DNA of 56,108 nt from NCBI RefSeq assembly GCF_001436395.1, contig NZ_AZGJ01000008.1:1-56108 (forward strand). Direction: 5' to 3'. Both the position numbers and the translations under genes were made by a program. This document shows, in pieces, positions 44,838 to 55,208 of this stretch. How positions within the stretch are numbered: the first letter of the stretch is position 1; the number at the start of each line of letters is the position of its first letter. Below the pieces are notes generated by a model. That model had not been told where the DNA came from. It saw nothing but the letters and a program-made list of their open reading frames with translations, and did no database searches. Origin of the DNA: Secundilactobacillus malefermentans DSM 5705 = KCTC 3548. GTDB lineage: Bacteria > Bacillota > Bacilli > Lactobacillales > Lactobacillaceae.

Positions 44838-46044
44838 TTGATAATTTTCCTCCAATATTAGACCGTTTGCTGTTTGTTTCAACAAACGACTTTATTCGCT
44901 TCATTGCTTCTTCAAGCTGATCAACGCTGAGTGCATAGCTCAATCGAATATGTCCAGGCACACCAAACGCCTTACCATCAACCACTGCAACGTGTGCATC
45001 AGTTAATAATCCAGAGACAAATGCTTCACTGGATAGTCCGGTTAATTTGAGAGCCCCTTCAATATTCGGAAATAAGTAAAAGGCACCATGTGGTTTTACT
45101 GGCAAATCAAAGCCGGGAATCTCAATCAGCTTGGGATAAATGAGATTCAATCTGGTCTCAAATTCTTGGCGCATTAATTCAGCTGCCTTAGCCCCCTGGG
45201 TAAACGCTGCTACGGACGCATATTGACTCACTGTAGCTGGATTCCCGGTAGCGTGAGAGACAAAAGCCGTAATCGATTTAATTAGTTGTGGATCTCCGAG
45301 GACGATGCCAATTCGCCAGCCGGTCATTGAATAGGTTTTCGAGACGCCGTTTATAATAACCGTATTCTCTTTAATCCGACTTCCCAAGTTTCCCATCGAA
45401 GTAAACTGATTACCATTATAAACAAGTTCGCCATATATTTCGTCAGAAATAATCATTAAATCATGGTCAACGGACCAATTTCCCAGTTTGATTAAATCAT
45501 CTTTATGATAAATCTCGCCCGTTGGATTCTGAGGACTATTCAGCAAAATTAACTTTGTTTTTGCGGTTAAGTGTTGTTCAAAATTATCAACGGCCAATTT
45601 CCCTGAGTCTGGAACTGGCACTAAAATGGGAACTCCCCCAGCTAATTTAATTTGTTCTGAATAGCTCACCCAGTAGGGATTTGGCAGTAAAACTTCATCA
45701 CCGGGGTTAAGCAGCGCTTGAAAAGTTGCATAGAGGGCCATTTTCGCGCCCGTCGTCACTGCAATATTTTCAACTTCATATTCCAAATTAAAAGCGGCTT
45801 GGTAGTGATTCTTAATCGCAACTTTAAGTGGTTCAAGACCGCTTGCAGCCGTATAAAAGCTGGCTTTTCCATTTTGAATTGACTCGATTGCCGCCTCTTG
45901 AATACTATTTGGAGTCTGAAAATCAGGTTCTCCGATTCCCATATTGATGACGTCAACACCACTTGCCCGTAAGCTTTTAGCAAGGGACAAGGTTTTCATT
46001 GTTGCGGAAGGCTTGATGTTCTTAATTCGTTCTGACAATTGCAT
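44824..46044 (-). CDS. aspB: Class I aspartate aminotransferase
   Basis: A 406 aa PLP enzyme making aspartate from oxaloacetate and glutamate. Key features are [12 protein letters not shown] near the N-terminus, [21 protein letters not shown] and the PLP Lys in [15 protein letters not shown]. Placement before asnS links aspartate/asparagine supply with charging of tRNA-Asn. The C-terminal 14 bases overlap asnS. Confidence 0.93.
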   Translation of the reverse strand: MQLSERIKNIKPSATMKTLSLAKSLRASGVDVINMGIGEPDFQTPNSIQEAAIESIQNGKASFYTAASGLEPLKVAIKNHYQAAFNLEYEVENIAVTTGAKMALYATFQALLNPGDEVLLPNPYWVSYSEQIKLAGGVPILVPVPDSGKLAVDNFEQHLTAKTKLILLNSPQNPTGEIYHKDDLIKLGNWSVDHDLMIISDEIYGELVYNGNQFTSMGNLGSRIKENTVIINGVSKTYSMTGWRIGIVLGDPQLIKSITAFVSHATGNPATVSQYASVAAFTQGAKAAELMRQEFETRLNLIYPKLIEIPGFDLPVKPHGAFYLFPNIEGALKLTGLSSEAFVSGLLTDAHVAVVDGKAFGVPGHIRLSYALSVDQLEEAMKRIKSFVETNSKRSNIGGKLSNETN

Positions 46045-46055
46045 GCGAGGACCTC

Positions 46056-46550
46056 CTATATGTTAACAATTTTCTGTAAAACTTTTCCATTCGAGAATTG
46101 AATGGTCTCGTAGCAGAGCTTTCCCTGTTGGCTTAAGTAAGTAACCACCCAAGCTGGTTTTTCATTGAAAATACTAATTGATGCTCGAAGAACTTTTTTA
46201 GGATTGCGATTTTGCCAAACTCTTTGAAGAACCTGATTACGGGTCAGGCCATTCTTTTGTTTAAGAACTCTTAGGTTACCGCCCTTTTTAGGAACAACAA
46301 CGTACACCGCTTGATTTTGCTTATTGGTACCGTCAACCGTGTAGTAGGTCTTATGCAAATTGGTCCAATATACTTGTGAATATGACTTTAACCCAGCGTA
46401 TTTCTGGGAAAGGCTGATTGCCTGTCGTTGAGCCCGAGAATTTGGCGCGGTCGCACGATTTAAAATAAACAAACCACTTAAAATCAAAACGATAATAACG
46501 ACCAGTACAATAATGATCGGTCGTCGATAGCTTGATCGCGGTTTTTTCAT
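46056..46550 (-). CDS. YpmB-like membrane-anchored protein (DUF5590)
   Basis: 164 aa. A basic N-terminus, one membrane helix (about residues 11-33) and an extracellular domain of about 125 aa with two PepSY-like repeats (SLSQKYAGLKSYSQVYWTNLHKTYYTVDG and ISIFNEKPAWVVTYLS). It corresponds to ypmB between dinG and aspB. Function is unknown. The ATG at 46550 is preferred over a TTG 15 bases upstream. Confidence 0.82.
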   Translation of the reverse strand: MKKPRSSYRRPIIIVLVVIIVLILSGLFILNRATAPNSRAQRQAISLSQKYAGLKSYSQVYWTNLHKTYYTVDGTNKQNQAVYVVVPKKGGNLRVLKQKNGLTRNQVLQRVWQNRNPKKVLRASISIFNEKPAWVVTYLSQQGKLCYETIQFSNGKVLQKIVNI

Positions 46551-46568
46551 GACTTCTCTTCGCAATTT

Positions 46569-49421
46569 TTATTCCTCACTTCGCGGATTATCTTTTTCGA
46601 CATCATGTTGCTTATAAAATAATGCCATTTCTTCACAAATTTGTGCAACTTTCATATTAAAAACTGGTAAATCTTCAGGAACAGCACCCAACATGGCCTG
46701 TCCATATTTACGCTGATTAATTCGACTGTCAAGAATGACGGTGACTCCTGTATCAGCTCTCGTCCGAATTAAGCGGCCAATGCCCTGCTTCAATTTGAGC
46801 GTGGCTTTCGGCAATGCATAACTATAGAACGGGCTTTTCCCCTGATCCTTTAACAAATTATACATCGCCTTGGTCATTGGACGATCAGGCGACTCAAATG
46901 GGAGCCTGGTCACAATCAACAACTCTAACTGAGAGCTAGGAAAATCTAACCCTTCCCAAAAGCTGGAAGCTCCTAAAATGATGGCATTATCGCTTGAGGA
47001 TTTAAAGCGTTTAATGATTTTTTCTCGACTCCCCGTAATCCCCTGCGCCATAATAGTCCGTTTAGACAGCTTTTCTTTTGCTCGGAGACCACCATAAACT
47101 TTCTTGATTGTCTCCAAAGAATTGAAAAGAACCAGTGTTTGTTTGTCAGAGGAAGCGAGTAACTTTGTGATTGCGTATATTAAATAGGATTCATAATGCT
47201 CGCTGGTTGTCGAACTCGGGTCTGGCGAGTCAGTCGCGATATAAAGTTGACTTTGTTCACTGAAGTCAAAAGTCGATTTGATTCGGCGACTCTTGGTTTC
47301 ATCACGTTTGACATCAAGTTCGTCATAAATAAAGGGCGAATTTCTAGAGGACATTAGCGACGCCCCCGTTAATAGAACCGGCTGAAAATGAGCATAAATT
47401 TCAGACGATAAGTAATGATGGGTTGTCAGTAGATTACTGATTAAATTCAAACTACTAACGTCCCCAATATGGTTGACCCGCACCCAAAAAGCCCGGTACT
47501 GATGACGATCCATGACCTGTTCTTGGAACGAAAATAGTTGCTCAAATTGTTCTAGCAGGTCAATTACCGTTCGCTCAAATTTAGAAATTAATAATTTGTC
47601 AGACATTAACCAGCGGTTCTTGTTTAAATTATACTGATTTAAAATCGTGTCAGTTAAGTTTCGCAGTAATTTATTAAATTTTTTATATCTTAACAGCTGG
47701 TTACTTTGATTCGCAAAAAAGTTGGCCAATAATTCTGGCTTCATCTCAATTTCGATGAAATCGTTTGACTTGAGTTGATGCTTAGTTCCAATAAATTCAT
47801 GGTAGATGGCCGCCCCAAACATTTGTAATTCTGATTCAGTTCGGGTTAATTGCCCGTACAACTTTTCTAACGAATAGAAAGCCAATGAGTCCTCTTCAAA
47901 GAGACCGAGTAAATCTCGGCCATGACTATTGGAAATAGCTGTCTGCAACCGGCGCATATCCTTTTGCAAAGTGCTAAAAGTAAGGGATTGGCGTTCCTTA
48001 TTTAAAACGTTCTCAGTCAAATGCTGTGCTTCATCGATAACTAAATAAGGATTTTGGAGTTGTTTGCCAAGCTCGGTTCCGTGTTCAGCCAAGTAAGCGT
48101 GATTTGTAATAATGAAATTAGCCTTAGTGAGCTGATTATTCCGTCTTCGTAAAAAATCATCCTCATAAAAGTGGGTTGTCGTCTTTTCAAACGTAAACCC
48201 TAAATGGGTAATCTGATCAAGGAACGGAACCTGGTCCGTTGCTAAATGAAGTTCATCCAAATCACCGGTCGTTGTCATTGTTAGCCATACAAGCATTTTC
48301 ATTTTGACGAGCTGCGATTGCGGTGAACTATCCACTACTGATAAGCTAGCGGCAAATTTATCTAAATCAATGTAGTGCTGACTTCCCTTTAGAACAAGCG
48401 CAGAACTTCTAAAAGGCAGTACCTGATTAAGTGCTGGAATTGTCTGGTGCAAAAGCTGATCCTGTAAAACGGTTGTTGCAGTACTAATGACCACTTGGTG
48501 TTTTTGCTGAGCGAGATAGGCCATTGGCAATGCGTAACCTAAGCTTTTTCCAATTCCGGTTGGTGCTTCCACCAACAAATTTTTAGGAATGGGTTCTACT
48601 GCATAATTCTGGTAAATCAAATTCATCATTCGCGCTTGCTCTGGTCGCCATTCAAGTGAGTTTTGATAGAGGCGCTTTTTTTGCTTTTGAGTTTTAGGAT
48701 AGGTTAATTTGGGTGTCAGATCATTGAGGTCATTATCGGGTTTAAACGTGCGAAGGGCTAATCCATTTTTGACGTATAGATAGTCCGGCAAGGCACTCAA
48801 GTGATGGTTAACATAAGCAATTGCCTTTTCAAAAAGGTTGCCTGTTTGTCTCGTTAAAATTGGTTGGATCTTATTAATCTGCTTAAGCGTTGTTAGCGGA
48901 ATTTCGGCCATCCGTTCCAATAGGAATATAAATAGATTAGCAGTTGCCTCCGCGTCACTATCAGCTGAATGTGGATTGTGATGTGAAATATTAAAAAGAT
49001 GACTTAAATCCTGCAATCGGTAACTCGTGGCCGTTGGTAGTAAAATTTGGCTAAGTTGAACCGTATCTACGGCCGGAATATCAAGCGGTGGGAATCCCAC
49101 TCGTTCAAACTCCCTATTAATAAATGGGAAATCAAAATTGACGTTATGAGCGACAAAAGTCGTTCCCGTCAATAAGCCATAAACCACTTCTGCAACGTCA
49201 TCAAAAATGGGCGCCTTCGCTACCCGTTTGTTCGTAATACCGGTCAAACGGACAATTGGATCCGGAATCGACATTTCTGGATTAATATCCGTTGAAAAAT
49301 GATTAATTATTTTATTATTTTTGACAAAGACGCATCCAATTTGGATGATTCGACCGCCTTCTGTTAGGCTTGTACCAGTTGTTTCTAAATCGACAACTGC
49401 ATACGTCGTTTCTGTATCCAT
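46569..49421 (-). CDS. dinG: DinG-family exonuclease/helicase
   Basis: 950 aa. The N-terminal DEDDh exonuclease (residues 1-165, YAVVDLETTG, HNVNFDFPFI and HSADSDAEAT) resembles the DNA polymerase III epsilon subunit. The superfamily 2 helicase domain has Walker A EAPTGIGKSLGYALP and a box II reading DEAQ where DinG normally has DEAH, plus the motif VI region KQGIGRLIRTRAD. No Fe-S Cys cluster is visible, as in other Firmicutes DinG. It heads the operon. Confidence 0.93.
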   Translation of the reverse strand: MDTETTYAVVDLETTGTSLTEGGRIIQIGCVFVKNNKIINHFSTDINPEMSIPDPIVRLTGITNKRVAKAPIFDDVAEVVYGLLTGTTFVAHNVNFDFPFINREFERVGFPPLDIPAVDTVQLSQILLPTATSYRLQDLSHLFNISHHNPHSADSDAEATANLFIFLLERMAEIPLTTLKQINKIQPILTRQTGNLFEKAIAYVNHHLSALPDYLYVKNGLALRTFKPDNDLNDLTPKLTYPKTQKQKKRLYQNSLEWRPEQARMMNLIYQNYAVEPIPKNLLVEAPTGIGKSLGYALPMAYLAQQKHQVVISTATTVLQDQLLHQTIPALNQVLPFRSSALVLKGSQHYIDLDKFAASLSVVDSSPQSQLVKMKMLVWLTMTTTGDLDELHLATDQVPFLDQITHLGFTFEKTTTHFYEDDFLRRRNNQLTKANFIITNHAYLAEHGTELGKQLQNPYLVIDEAQHLTENVLNKERQSLTFSTLQKDMRRLQTAISNSHGRDLLGLFEEDSLAFYSLEKLYGQLTRTESELQMFGAAIYHEFIGTKHQLKSNDFIEIEMKPELLANFFANQSNQLLRYKKFNKLLRNLTDTILNQYNLNKNRWLMSDKLLISKFERTVIDLLEQFEQLFSFQEQVMDRHQYRAFWVRVNHIGDVSSLNLISNLLTTHHYLSSEIYAHFQPVLLTGASLMSSRNSPFIYDELDVKRDETKSRRIKSTFDFSEQSQLYIATDSPDPSSTTSEHYESYLIYAITKLLASSDKQTLVLFNSLETIKKVYGGLRAKEKLSKRTIMAQGITGSREKIIKRFKSSSDNAIILGASSFWEGLDFPSSQLELLIVTRLPFESPDRPMTKAMYNLLKDQGKSPFYSYALPKATLKLKQGIGRLIRTRADTGVTVILDSRINQRKYGQAMLGAVPEDLPVFNMKVAQICEEMALFYKQHDVEKDNPRSEE

Positions 49422-49661
49422 TTAAACCCACCAAATTCTTTATATAATTAATACGATACCTTACATTCTTCTTAACATAATACTACAAAACACAATGATT
49501 AATCCATGTTCCGTTGACATGACCATTAGAATCTAAAGTTTTAGTGTTGAATTGCTTCATTACAACAGCGAAATATAGCCTTTTTTTTAGAGTTAGAGTA
49601 TGATATAGACTGGATTTTATATCGGATAATAAGCAATATAGATAGAAAGCGAGCGATAATC

Positions 49662-50609
49662 TTGGAAAATGCGACTGGAATAAGTCATGCAAAAATCATT
49701 TTAATTGGCGACCATAGTGTCGTTTATAACCAACCTGCTATCGCACTACCCCTACCCGCAATCAAAACGACGGTTTCAATTGCTAAGCGAGCTAACCATC
49801 AGCAATTGTTCAGCAGTCGTTATTTTTCGGGTTCAATCTCTGAAATGCCACTCGATTTAACCGGCAACGCGACCCTAATTAAAGCATTATTGGAACGATT
49901 TAACGCGCAAGACACTGGCTTTGAACTTAACATTGAAAGTGACTTGCCTGCTGAACGTGGTATGGGTTCCTCTGCAGCTGCAGCAGTTGCCATCACAAGA
50001 GCAATCTATCACTTTTTTGATCATTCTTTAAGTAAGAAACAATTAATTGATGATGCAAATATCGCGGAACACATTACTCATGGTAATCCCAGCGGAATTG
50101 ATGTTGCAACAACTAGTTCACGAAATCCAGTCTGGTTCTTGCATAATCAAGGAAGTTCTGAGCTCAACTTAAATTTATCTGGGGCACTCGTTGTTGCGGA
50201 TACAGGAATTCAAGGTCAAACTAGTGAGGCCGTTAACTTAGTAGCAGAGGCCCGCAGAACTGACTTTGATCAGACTAATGCTTATATTGAAAAGCTTGGT
50301 CGGTTAACCACGTTTGCTCGAATTGCTATTGAAGATAATAATTTGATTTCTCTTGGTGATTCGCTAAATGAGGCGCAACGTCTGTTGGTAAAGCTAAACG
50401 TGAGTCATCCAAAAATTGATCAACTGGTCAAGGTTGCTCTAAATAACGGTGCCCTTGGTGCCAAATTGACTGGTGGCGGTATGGGTGGCTGCATGATTTG
50501 CTTAGCCGACTCTGTTTCATCTGCCGTTAACTTACAATCGGTTTTATCAAATGCTGGTGCAATTAATACTTGGATTCAGCCATTTAGAAGTGAGGAACTA
50601 ATCAAATGA
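49662..50609 (+). CDS. mvk: Mevalonate kinase
   Basis: A 315 aa GHMP kinase that phosphorylates mevalonate, the first kinase of the isoprenoid pathway. It has SHAKIILIGDHSVVY, the ATP loop ERGMGSSAAAAVA (residues about 103-115) and the late LGAKLTGGGMGGCMI. The start is TTG at 49662 with only a weak ribosome binding site. No alternative is better. The 240 bases upstream, to dinG, hold a -10-like TATGAT near 49600 and no gene. The stop overlaps the next gene by 4 bases. Confidence 0.95.
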   Translation: MENATGISHAKIILIGDHSVVYNQPAIALPLPAIKTTVSIAKRANHQQLFSSRYFSGSISEMPLDLTGNATLIKALLERFNAQDTGFELNIESDLPAERGMGSSAAAAVAITRAIYHFFDHSLSKKQLIDDANIAEHITHGNPSGIDVATTSSRNPVWFLHNQGSSELNLNLSGALVVADTGIQGQTSEAVNLVAEARRTDFDQTNAYIEKLGRLTTFARIAIEDNNLISLGDSLNEAQRLLVKLNVSHPKIDQLVKVALNNGALGAKLTGGGMGGCMICLADSVSSAVNLQSVLSNAGAINTWIQPFRSEELIK

Positions 50610-51574
50610 CAACTGCCAGAGCACATACGAATATTGCGCTAATTAAATACTGGGGAAAACTTGACGAAGCCTTAATTATTCCTCAAAATAGTAGTTTGTC
50701 ACTAACGTTGGATCATTTTTATACTGACACAACGGTTACGTTTGACGAAAATTTAACGGCAGATAGTTTCTATCTCGATAAAAAGCTTGTCCCTCGTCAA
50801 AGAACGAGCAGGACTACTCACGTATTGGATATTGTTCGAGCACAATCAGGAGAAAAGCGATTTGCGTTAGTAAAATCAACTAATCACGTACCGACTTCTG
50901 CCGGATTGGCCTCTTCTGCATCCGGGTTTGCAGCATTAGCGGCAGCAGCCACTAAGGCAGCAGGACTTAATCTTGATGGAAAATCACTTTCACGGATTGC
51001 CCGTCGCGGATCAGGTTCCGCAACTAGGTCAATTTTTGGTGGCTTTGTGGAGTGGCATCAAGGCCATTCCGATGAGACATCCTATGCAGAACCGATTCAA
51101 GAAGTGATTGATTGGGATATTTGTATGCTAACGGTCATCGTTGAAAAAAAGCGAAAAAAGATTAGTAGTCGAGCTGGCATGAATTCTTCCGTCAGAACCT
51201 CCCCGTATTATGATTCGTGGCTTTCAAGCACGGGTAAAGATTTAACGGAAATCAAACAAGCAATCAGCAATAAAGATTTAGTTCAACTTGGTGAAATTAG
51301 CGAACGAAACGCAATGAAAATGCATGCGCTGACGCTTAGCGCTTCTCCAAGTTTTACGTACTTTAATGGTGACTCAATTAAGATTATGGATTACGTCCAC
51401 TCGTTGAGAGCAAAAGGAATTCCTTGCTACTATACAATGGATGCAGGACCAAACGTCAAAATTATTTGTCGTCAATCAGATGTTCCGCGGATTATATCCG
51501 AGCTGTCACCTGATTTTTCGAGTGACCAATTAATCCTAGCTAAACCAGGATCGGGCGTTACATATTTAGACTAA
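50606..51574 (+). CDS. mvaD: Diphosphomevalonate decarboxylase
   Basis: 322 aa. It converts mevalonate diphosphate to isopentenyl diphosphate. Family landmarks are TNIALIKYWGK at the N-terminus, TSAGLASSASGFAALAAAATKAAGL and GSGSATRSIFGGFVEW, including the Ser and Asp environment of the active site, and TMDAGPNVKI. It is the second gene of the mevalonate operon. Confidence 0.95.
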   Translation: MTTARAHTNIALIKYWGKLDEALIIPQNSSLSLTLDHFYTDTTVTFDENLTADSFYLDKKLVPRQRTSRTTHVLDIVRAQSGEKRFALVKSTNHVPTSAGLASSASGFAALAAAATKAAGLNLDGKSLSRIARRGSGSATRSIFGGFVEWHQGHSDETSYAEPIQEVIDWDICMLTVIVEKKRKKISSRAGMNSSVRTSPYYDSWLSSTGKDLTEIKQAISNKDLVQLGEISERNAMKMHALTLSASPSFTYFNGDSIKIMDYVHSLRAKGIPCYYTMDAGPNVKIICRQSDVPRIISELSPDFSSDQLILAKPGSGVTYLD

Positions 51575-51593
51575 CTTGAAAGGACTCAAACTC

Positions 51594-52664
51594 ATGATTT
51601 CTGTAAAAGCACCAGGTAAACTTTATATTGCTGGTGAATACGCTGTTGTTGAAACTGGGCTTCCCGCAATTATTGTTGCCTTAAATCAATTTGTGAAGGT
51701 TTCAGTTTCAAAAGCGGAAAAATTTGGGAGTATTGTTTCTAAACAATACCAAGAAAACTCAATCTACTGGACTCGGGAAAATGATCGGATGGTCTTTGAT
51801 GATCGTGATAATCCCTTTCATTACATTCTTTCGGCCATTAAAATTACTGAGGAATATGCAAAAAAATTAAATAAACCACTTGGCCTGTATCATTTGAAAA
51901 TAAATAGCGAACTAGACAGTGCTGATGGAAAAAAATATGGGTTAGGTTCCTCCGCAGCGGTCACTGTTGCAACGATTAACGCACTTTGTCAGTTCTATAA
52001 ATTGCCAATTGATAAGGATAAATTATTCAAACTTGCTGCTATTGCCCATTTTGAGATTCAGGGGAATGGCTCTTTGGGTGATATTGCCGCCAGCGTTTAC
52101 GGTGGTTGGATTGCGTATCATTCATTTGACCGAGACTGGTTAAAATTGGCAAGAAAGAATTACGACTTACCTAAACTTTTATCAGAAAAATGGCCAAGTT
52201 TGAATATCGAAATTTTGACCCCACCTGAAAATATGAAACTAATGATTGGCTGGACCGGTTCACCCGCTTCTACTTCACAATTAGTGGATAAAGTCGCACT
52301 TGCTAAGGCAAAAGAAGGCATGGACTACCAGCAATTTTTGAATGATAGCAAGAATTGTCTTCAAAGCATGATTGAGGGCTTCAAAAAAGGTAGTTTAGCC
52401 GTCATTACAAAACAATTGTCTGAAAATCGACGAATCTTGGACAATCTATCGAAATTGAGCGGCGTTGCAATTGAAACAGCCAATCTGAAGAAGCTTTGTG
52501 ACATTGCCGTCAACCACGGTGGCGCCGCAAAGAGCTCTGGTGCTGGTGGCGGGGATTGTGGTATCGTCTTGATTGATAAAGCAAAACAAACGGAAAAGTT
52601 GGTTGAAGAATGGGTTCAAAACCAGATTGAGCCCTTAAACTTCAACGTGCATACGCTTAGTTAG
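51594..52664 (+). CDS. mvaK2: Phosphomevalonate kinase
   Basis: The protein is 356 aa from the ATG at 51594 with GAAAGGA upstream. A TTG at 51576 would use that site's own position. This GHMP kinase has VKAPGKLYIAGEYAVVE, KYGLGSSAAVTVATINAL and the late GAAKSSGAGGGDCGIVL. It produces mevalonate diphosphate. Order mvk-mvaD-mvaK2-fni is as in other lactobacilli. Confidence 0.94.
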   Translation: MISVKAPGKLYIAGEYAVVETGLPAIIVALNQFVKVSVSKAEKFGSIVSKQYQENSIYWTRENDRMVFDDRDNPFHYILSAIKITEEYAKKLNKPLGLYHLKINSELDSADGKKYGLGSSAAVTVATINALCQFYKLPIDKDKLFKLAAIAHFEIQGNGSLGDIAASVYGGWIAYHSFDRDWLKLARKNYDLPKLLSEKWPSLNIEILTPPENMKLMIGWTGSPASTSQLVDKVALAKAKEGMDYQQFLNDSKNCLQSMIEGFKKGSLAVITKQLSENRRILDNLSKLSGVAIETANLKKLCDIAVNHGGAAKSSGAGGGDCGIVLIDKAKQTEKLVEEWVQNQIEPLNFNVHTLS

Positions 52665-52674
52665 GAGTGATTTT

Positions 52675-53715
52675 TTGACTTCAGTTCAATCTCACCGTAA
52701 GGACGAACACGTTTCCCTTTCTGAAAAATTTCAACATTTAACGGAACCAAATGATTTTGATCAGATTCAACTCATTCATCAATCAATGCCAGCAATTGCG
52801 CTTAACGATGTTGATATTTCAAGCACAATTGCTGGATTACCAGTCGTTACCCCCTTCTTTATTGAAGCAATGACGGGTGGGAGCGAACATACCGGCCAAT
52901 TAAATGCCCAGCTTGCCCAGATTTCGAAAGATTTAAACCTGGCAATGGCAAGTGGATCACAAGGCGTTGCAATTAAGGATTCTAGCTTGGCGGCAACCTT
53001 CTCTATTATTCGTCAAACCAATCCTGATGGAATTCTTCTTTCTAACATTGGTGCTAGTCAGACCGTTGAAGATGCAAAACAAGCCATTGAAATGATTGAG
53101 GCCGACGCGATTCAAGTGCACGTCAATCCCGCTCAAGAGTTAATTATGCCTGAGGGTGACCGCGATTTCACAGGTTGGATGACCAACATTGCTAGTTTAG
53201 TGACAGATCTTTCGAAACCTGTCATTGTGAAGGAAGTTGGCTTTGGAATGAGTCAGGAAACTATTTCTCATTTGATCAAAGCCGGCGTTCGTCACTTTGA
53301 TTTAAGTGGTAAAGGTGGCACAAATTTCGCTCAGATTGAAAATTTTAGGCGAAAAGAAAAAGACCTCAGCTACTTACAAGATTGGGGCCTTTCCACCGTT
53401 CAATCATTACTGGAGTCTCAGAGCTTTCAACCCCAAGCAGCATTTACCGCCAGTGGCGGGATTAGAACCCCACTCGATATTGTTAAGGCGATTGCGCTTG
53501 GTGCAACCTCCGTTGGTGTCGCTGGTGCGATTATGCACTCCCTAATTTCAGATGGTATTGATGACACAGAGAAGTTATTGAGTAGCTGGGTTATTGATAT
53601 TAAACGAATTATGGTGCTTCTGGGCGTTAAGACCATTCCGGAGTTGAGGAATCTTAAACCAATTATTTCCTTGGAATTAATGAATTATGTCAATCAAAGA
53701 AATTTAGACTACTGA
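52675..53715 (+). CDS. fni: Isopentenyl-diphosphate delta-isomerase, type 2 (FMN-dependent)
   Basis: 346 aa. It interconverts IPP and DMAPP. Its TIM-barrel FMN features are FFIEAMTGGSEHTGQLN, MASGSQ, QVHVNPAQELIMPEGDRDF, VIVKEVGFGMS, DLSGKGGTNFAQIEN and ASGGIRTPLDIVKAIALGA. The start is TTG at 52675 after TAGGAG. It completes a self-contained route from mevalonate to both C5 units. HMG-CoA synthase and reductase are elsewhere. Confidence 0.95.
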   Translation: MTSVQSHRKDEHVSLSEKFQHLTEPNDFDQIQLIHQSMPAIALNDVDISSTIAGLPVVTPFFIEAMTGGSEHTGQLNAQLAQISKDLNLAMASGSQGVAIKDSSLAATFSIIRQTNPDGILLSNIGASQTVEDAKQAIEMIEADAIQVHVNPAQELIMPEGDRDFTGWMTNIASLVTDLSKPVIVKEVGFGMSQETISHLIKAGVRHFDLSGKGGTNFAQIENFRRKEKDLSYLQDWGLSTVQSLLESQSFQPQAAFTASGGIRTPLDIVKAIALGATSVGVAGAIMHSLISDGIDDTEKLLSSWVIDIKRIMVLLGVKTIPELRNLKPIISLELMNYVNQRNLDY

Positions 53716-53747
53716 AAAAGACAATCATCTGATTGTCTTTTTTTATT
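53716..53747 (+). terminator. Terminator of mevalonate operon
   Basis: AAAAGACAATCA and TGATTGTCTTTT form a stem directly after the fni stop, with seven T following. The T/A-rich flanks may also serve the convergent methyltransferase gene. Confidence 0.82.
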
Positions 53748-53758
53748 GGTCTATAAAA

Positions 53759-55108
53759 TTAAATTGCAAATCGAAGTCCCTTTGGAAAGTAATTTTTAAC
53801 CGTCTCACCGACTAATTTTCCAAAGCTGACAGATTGATTCTCGCAGACTAATAGTACCCAGCCCTTGTACTTCTCTGCATTTTCAACCTTTATTGTGTCA
53901 CCATGAACAATTTTTGCCCACTGCTCTTTGTCAATTTCAATACAATGACTAAAACTCTCTTTGTTCAGTGTGAGCGCTAATGCATAGCTTGGTTCAAAAC
54001 GATTCTTCTTAAAAACGCCAAATTGAAGTCCGGGACGTTTGACCTTTAAATGATTCAAATCAGGTGTTTCAGAATTCAAAACGTAGACCTGATCGCCAAA
54101 CGTAATAAAGTCACTTTGGGGACAGCCAGGAAGATATTCTGAAATGAAATCGTTCAAGTAGCCACGCTGCTCTTTCGTTAACGAGTCACGTTGCTTCTTC
54201 ACTTCTTTATTTGGAAAAATGGCTTCCGTAAGGTGTAGTTTTGCAATAAAATGACCCTCACCCGCTACTTTATGGGGGAATAATCTAGCCGTTTTTTTCA
54301 ACTCTTCATTCCCATTCGCCCATTCAGGACGGCCGTCTTCGACTCCTGCTGGTTTATCGATTGAAACGACCTCAAATTGGGGATAGGTTTCGAGCAACCA
54401 AGCAATCATTTGCTCATCTTCCTCAGGCGCAAATGTACACGTCGAATAAACAAGATTTCCACCAGGCTTAATCGCTTTAACGGCTTCTTTCAAAATCGTT
54501 CGTTGTCGATCAGCACATTTGATCGGATATTCTTCCGACCAATAAGAAATGGCATCGGGATCTTTCCTAAACATACCTTCTCCGGAACAAGGGGCATCCA
54601 CCAGCACAACGTCGAAGAAGTTTGGAAATGATGTCGCAATTGATTCAGGCGTTTCGTTTAAAATCAAAGCGTTTTTAATGCCAAATCTCTCAACATTTTC
54701 AACCAGAACTTTTGCGCGCTTACCCATAATTTCATTGGTAACTAGTAACCCTTCCTGCTGCATGAAACTGGCTAAATGGGTCGTTTTACCACCAGGCGCT
54801 GCGCACAAATCTAAAACAGTTTGCCCTGGTTTTGGTGCGGCAACCTCGCCCACCATCATTGCGCTTGGTTCCTGGCTATAAACGGCTCCAGATTGATGGT
54901 TGAGTGATTTTCCTTTCACATTTCCGTAATACCCCCACTTACTAAACGGGGTTGGGTGCGTTAAATCTAAATCAGTTGGTAACTGGTTCTTTAAGGGATT
55001 AACTCGAAAGCCATGGTTAACGGGATTATTAAAACTGGCCAAAAATTCATCGAATTCATCACCCAACAATTTTTGATACTTATTTATAAAAGCTTCAGGT
55101 AAATTCAC
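53759..55108 (-). CDS. rsmF: RsmF-type rRNA cytosine-C5 methyltransferase (NOP2/Sun family)
   Basis: The protein is 449 aa from a GTG at 55108 that has AAAGGAG upstream. An in-frame ATG at 55159 has none. SAM-binding motif VLDLCAAPGGKTTHLA and the two catalytic Cys motifs DAPCSGEGMFRKDP and YSTCTFAPEEDEQ are intact. The C-terminal 130 residues or so form a PUA-like domain as in RsmF/YebU. It presumably modifies 16S rRNA. The exact site is not certain in lactobacilli. Confidence 0.92.
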   Translation of the reverse strand: MNLPEAFINKYQKLLGDEFDEFLASFNNPVNHGFRVNPLKNQLPTDLDLTHPTPFSKWGYYGNVKGKSLNHQSGAVYSQEPSAMMVGEVAAPKPGQTVLDLCAAPGGKTTHLASFMQQEGLLVTNEIMGKRAKVLVENVERFGIKNALILNETPESIATSFPNFFDVVLVDAPCSGEGMFRKDPDAISYWSEEYPIKCADRQRTILKEAVKAIKPGGNLVYSTCTFAPEEDEQMIAWLLETYPQFEVVSIDKPAGVEDGRPEWANGNEELKKTARLFPHKVAGEGHFIAKLHLTEAIFPNKEVKKQRDSLTKEQRGYLNDFISEYLPGCPQSDFITFGDQVYVLNSETPDLNHLKVKRPGLQFGVFKKNRFEPSYALALTLNKESFSHCIEIDKEQWAKIVHGDTIKVENAEKYKGWVLLVCENQSVSFGKLVGETVKNYFPKGLRFAI

Positions 55109-55208
55109 GATTACGACTCCTTTAAAATAATATTTGATACGTGCATTCGGCTTAATCATGTGATAGATTATGAGAGTTATGTAAATTAATTTAGTGAGGT
55201 AAAGTCAT

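Noticed and set aside
49483-49692. Minus-strand ORF of 69 codons between dinG and mvk
   Set aside because: It overlaps the mvk start, has no clear ribosome binding site and resembles no family. It is AT-rich intergenic sequence.
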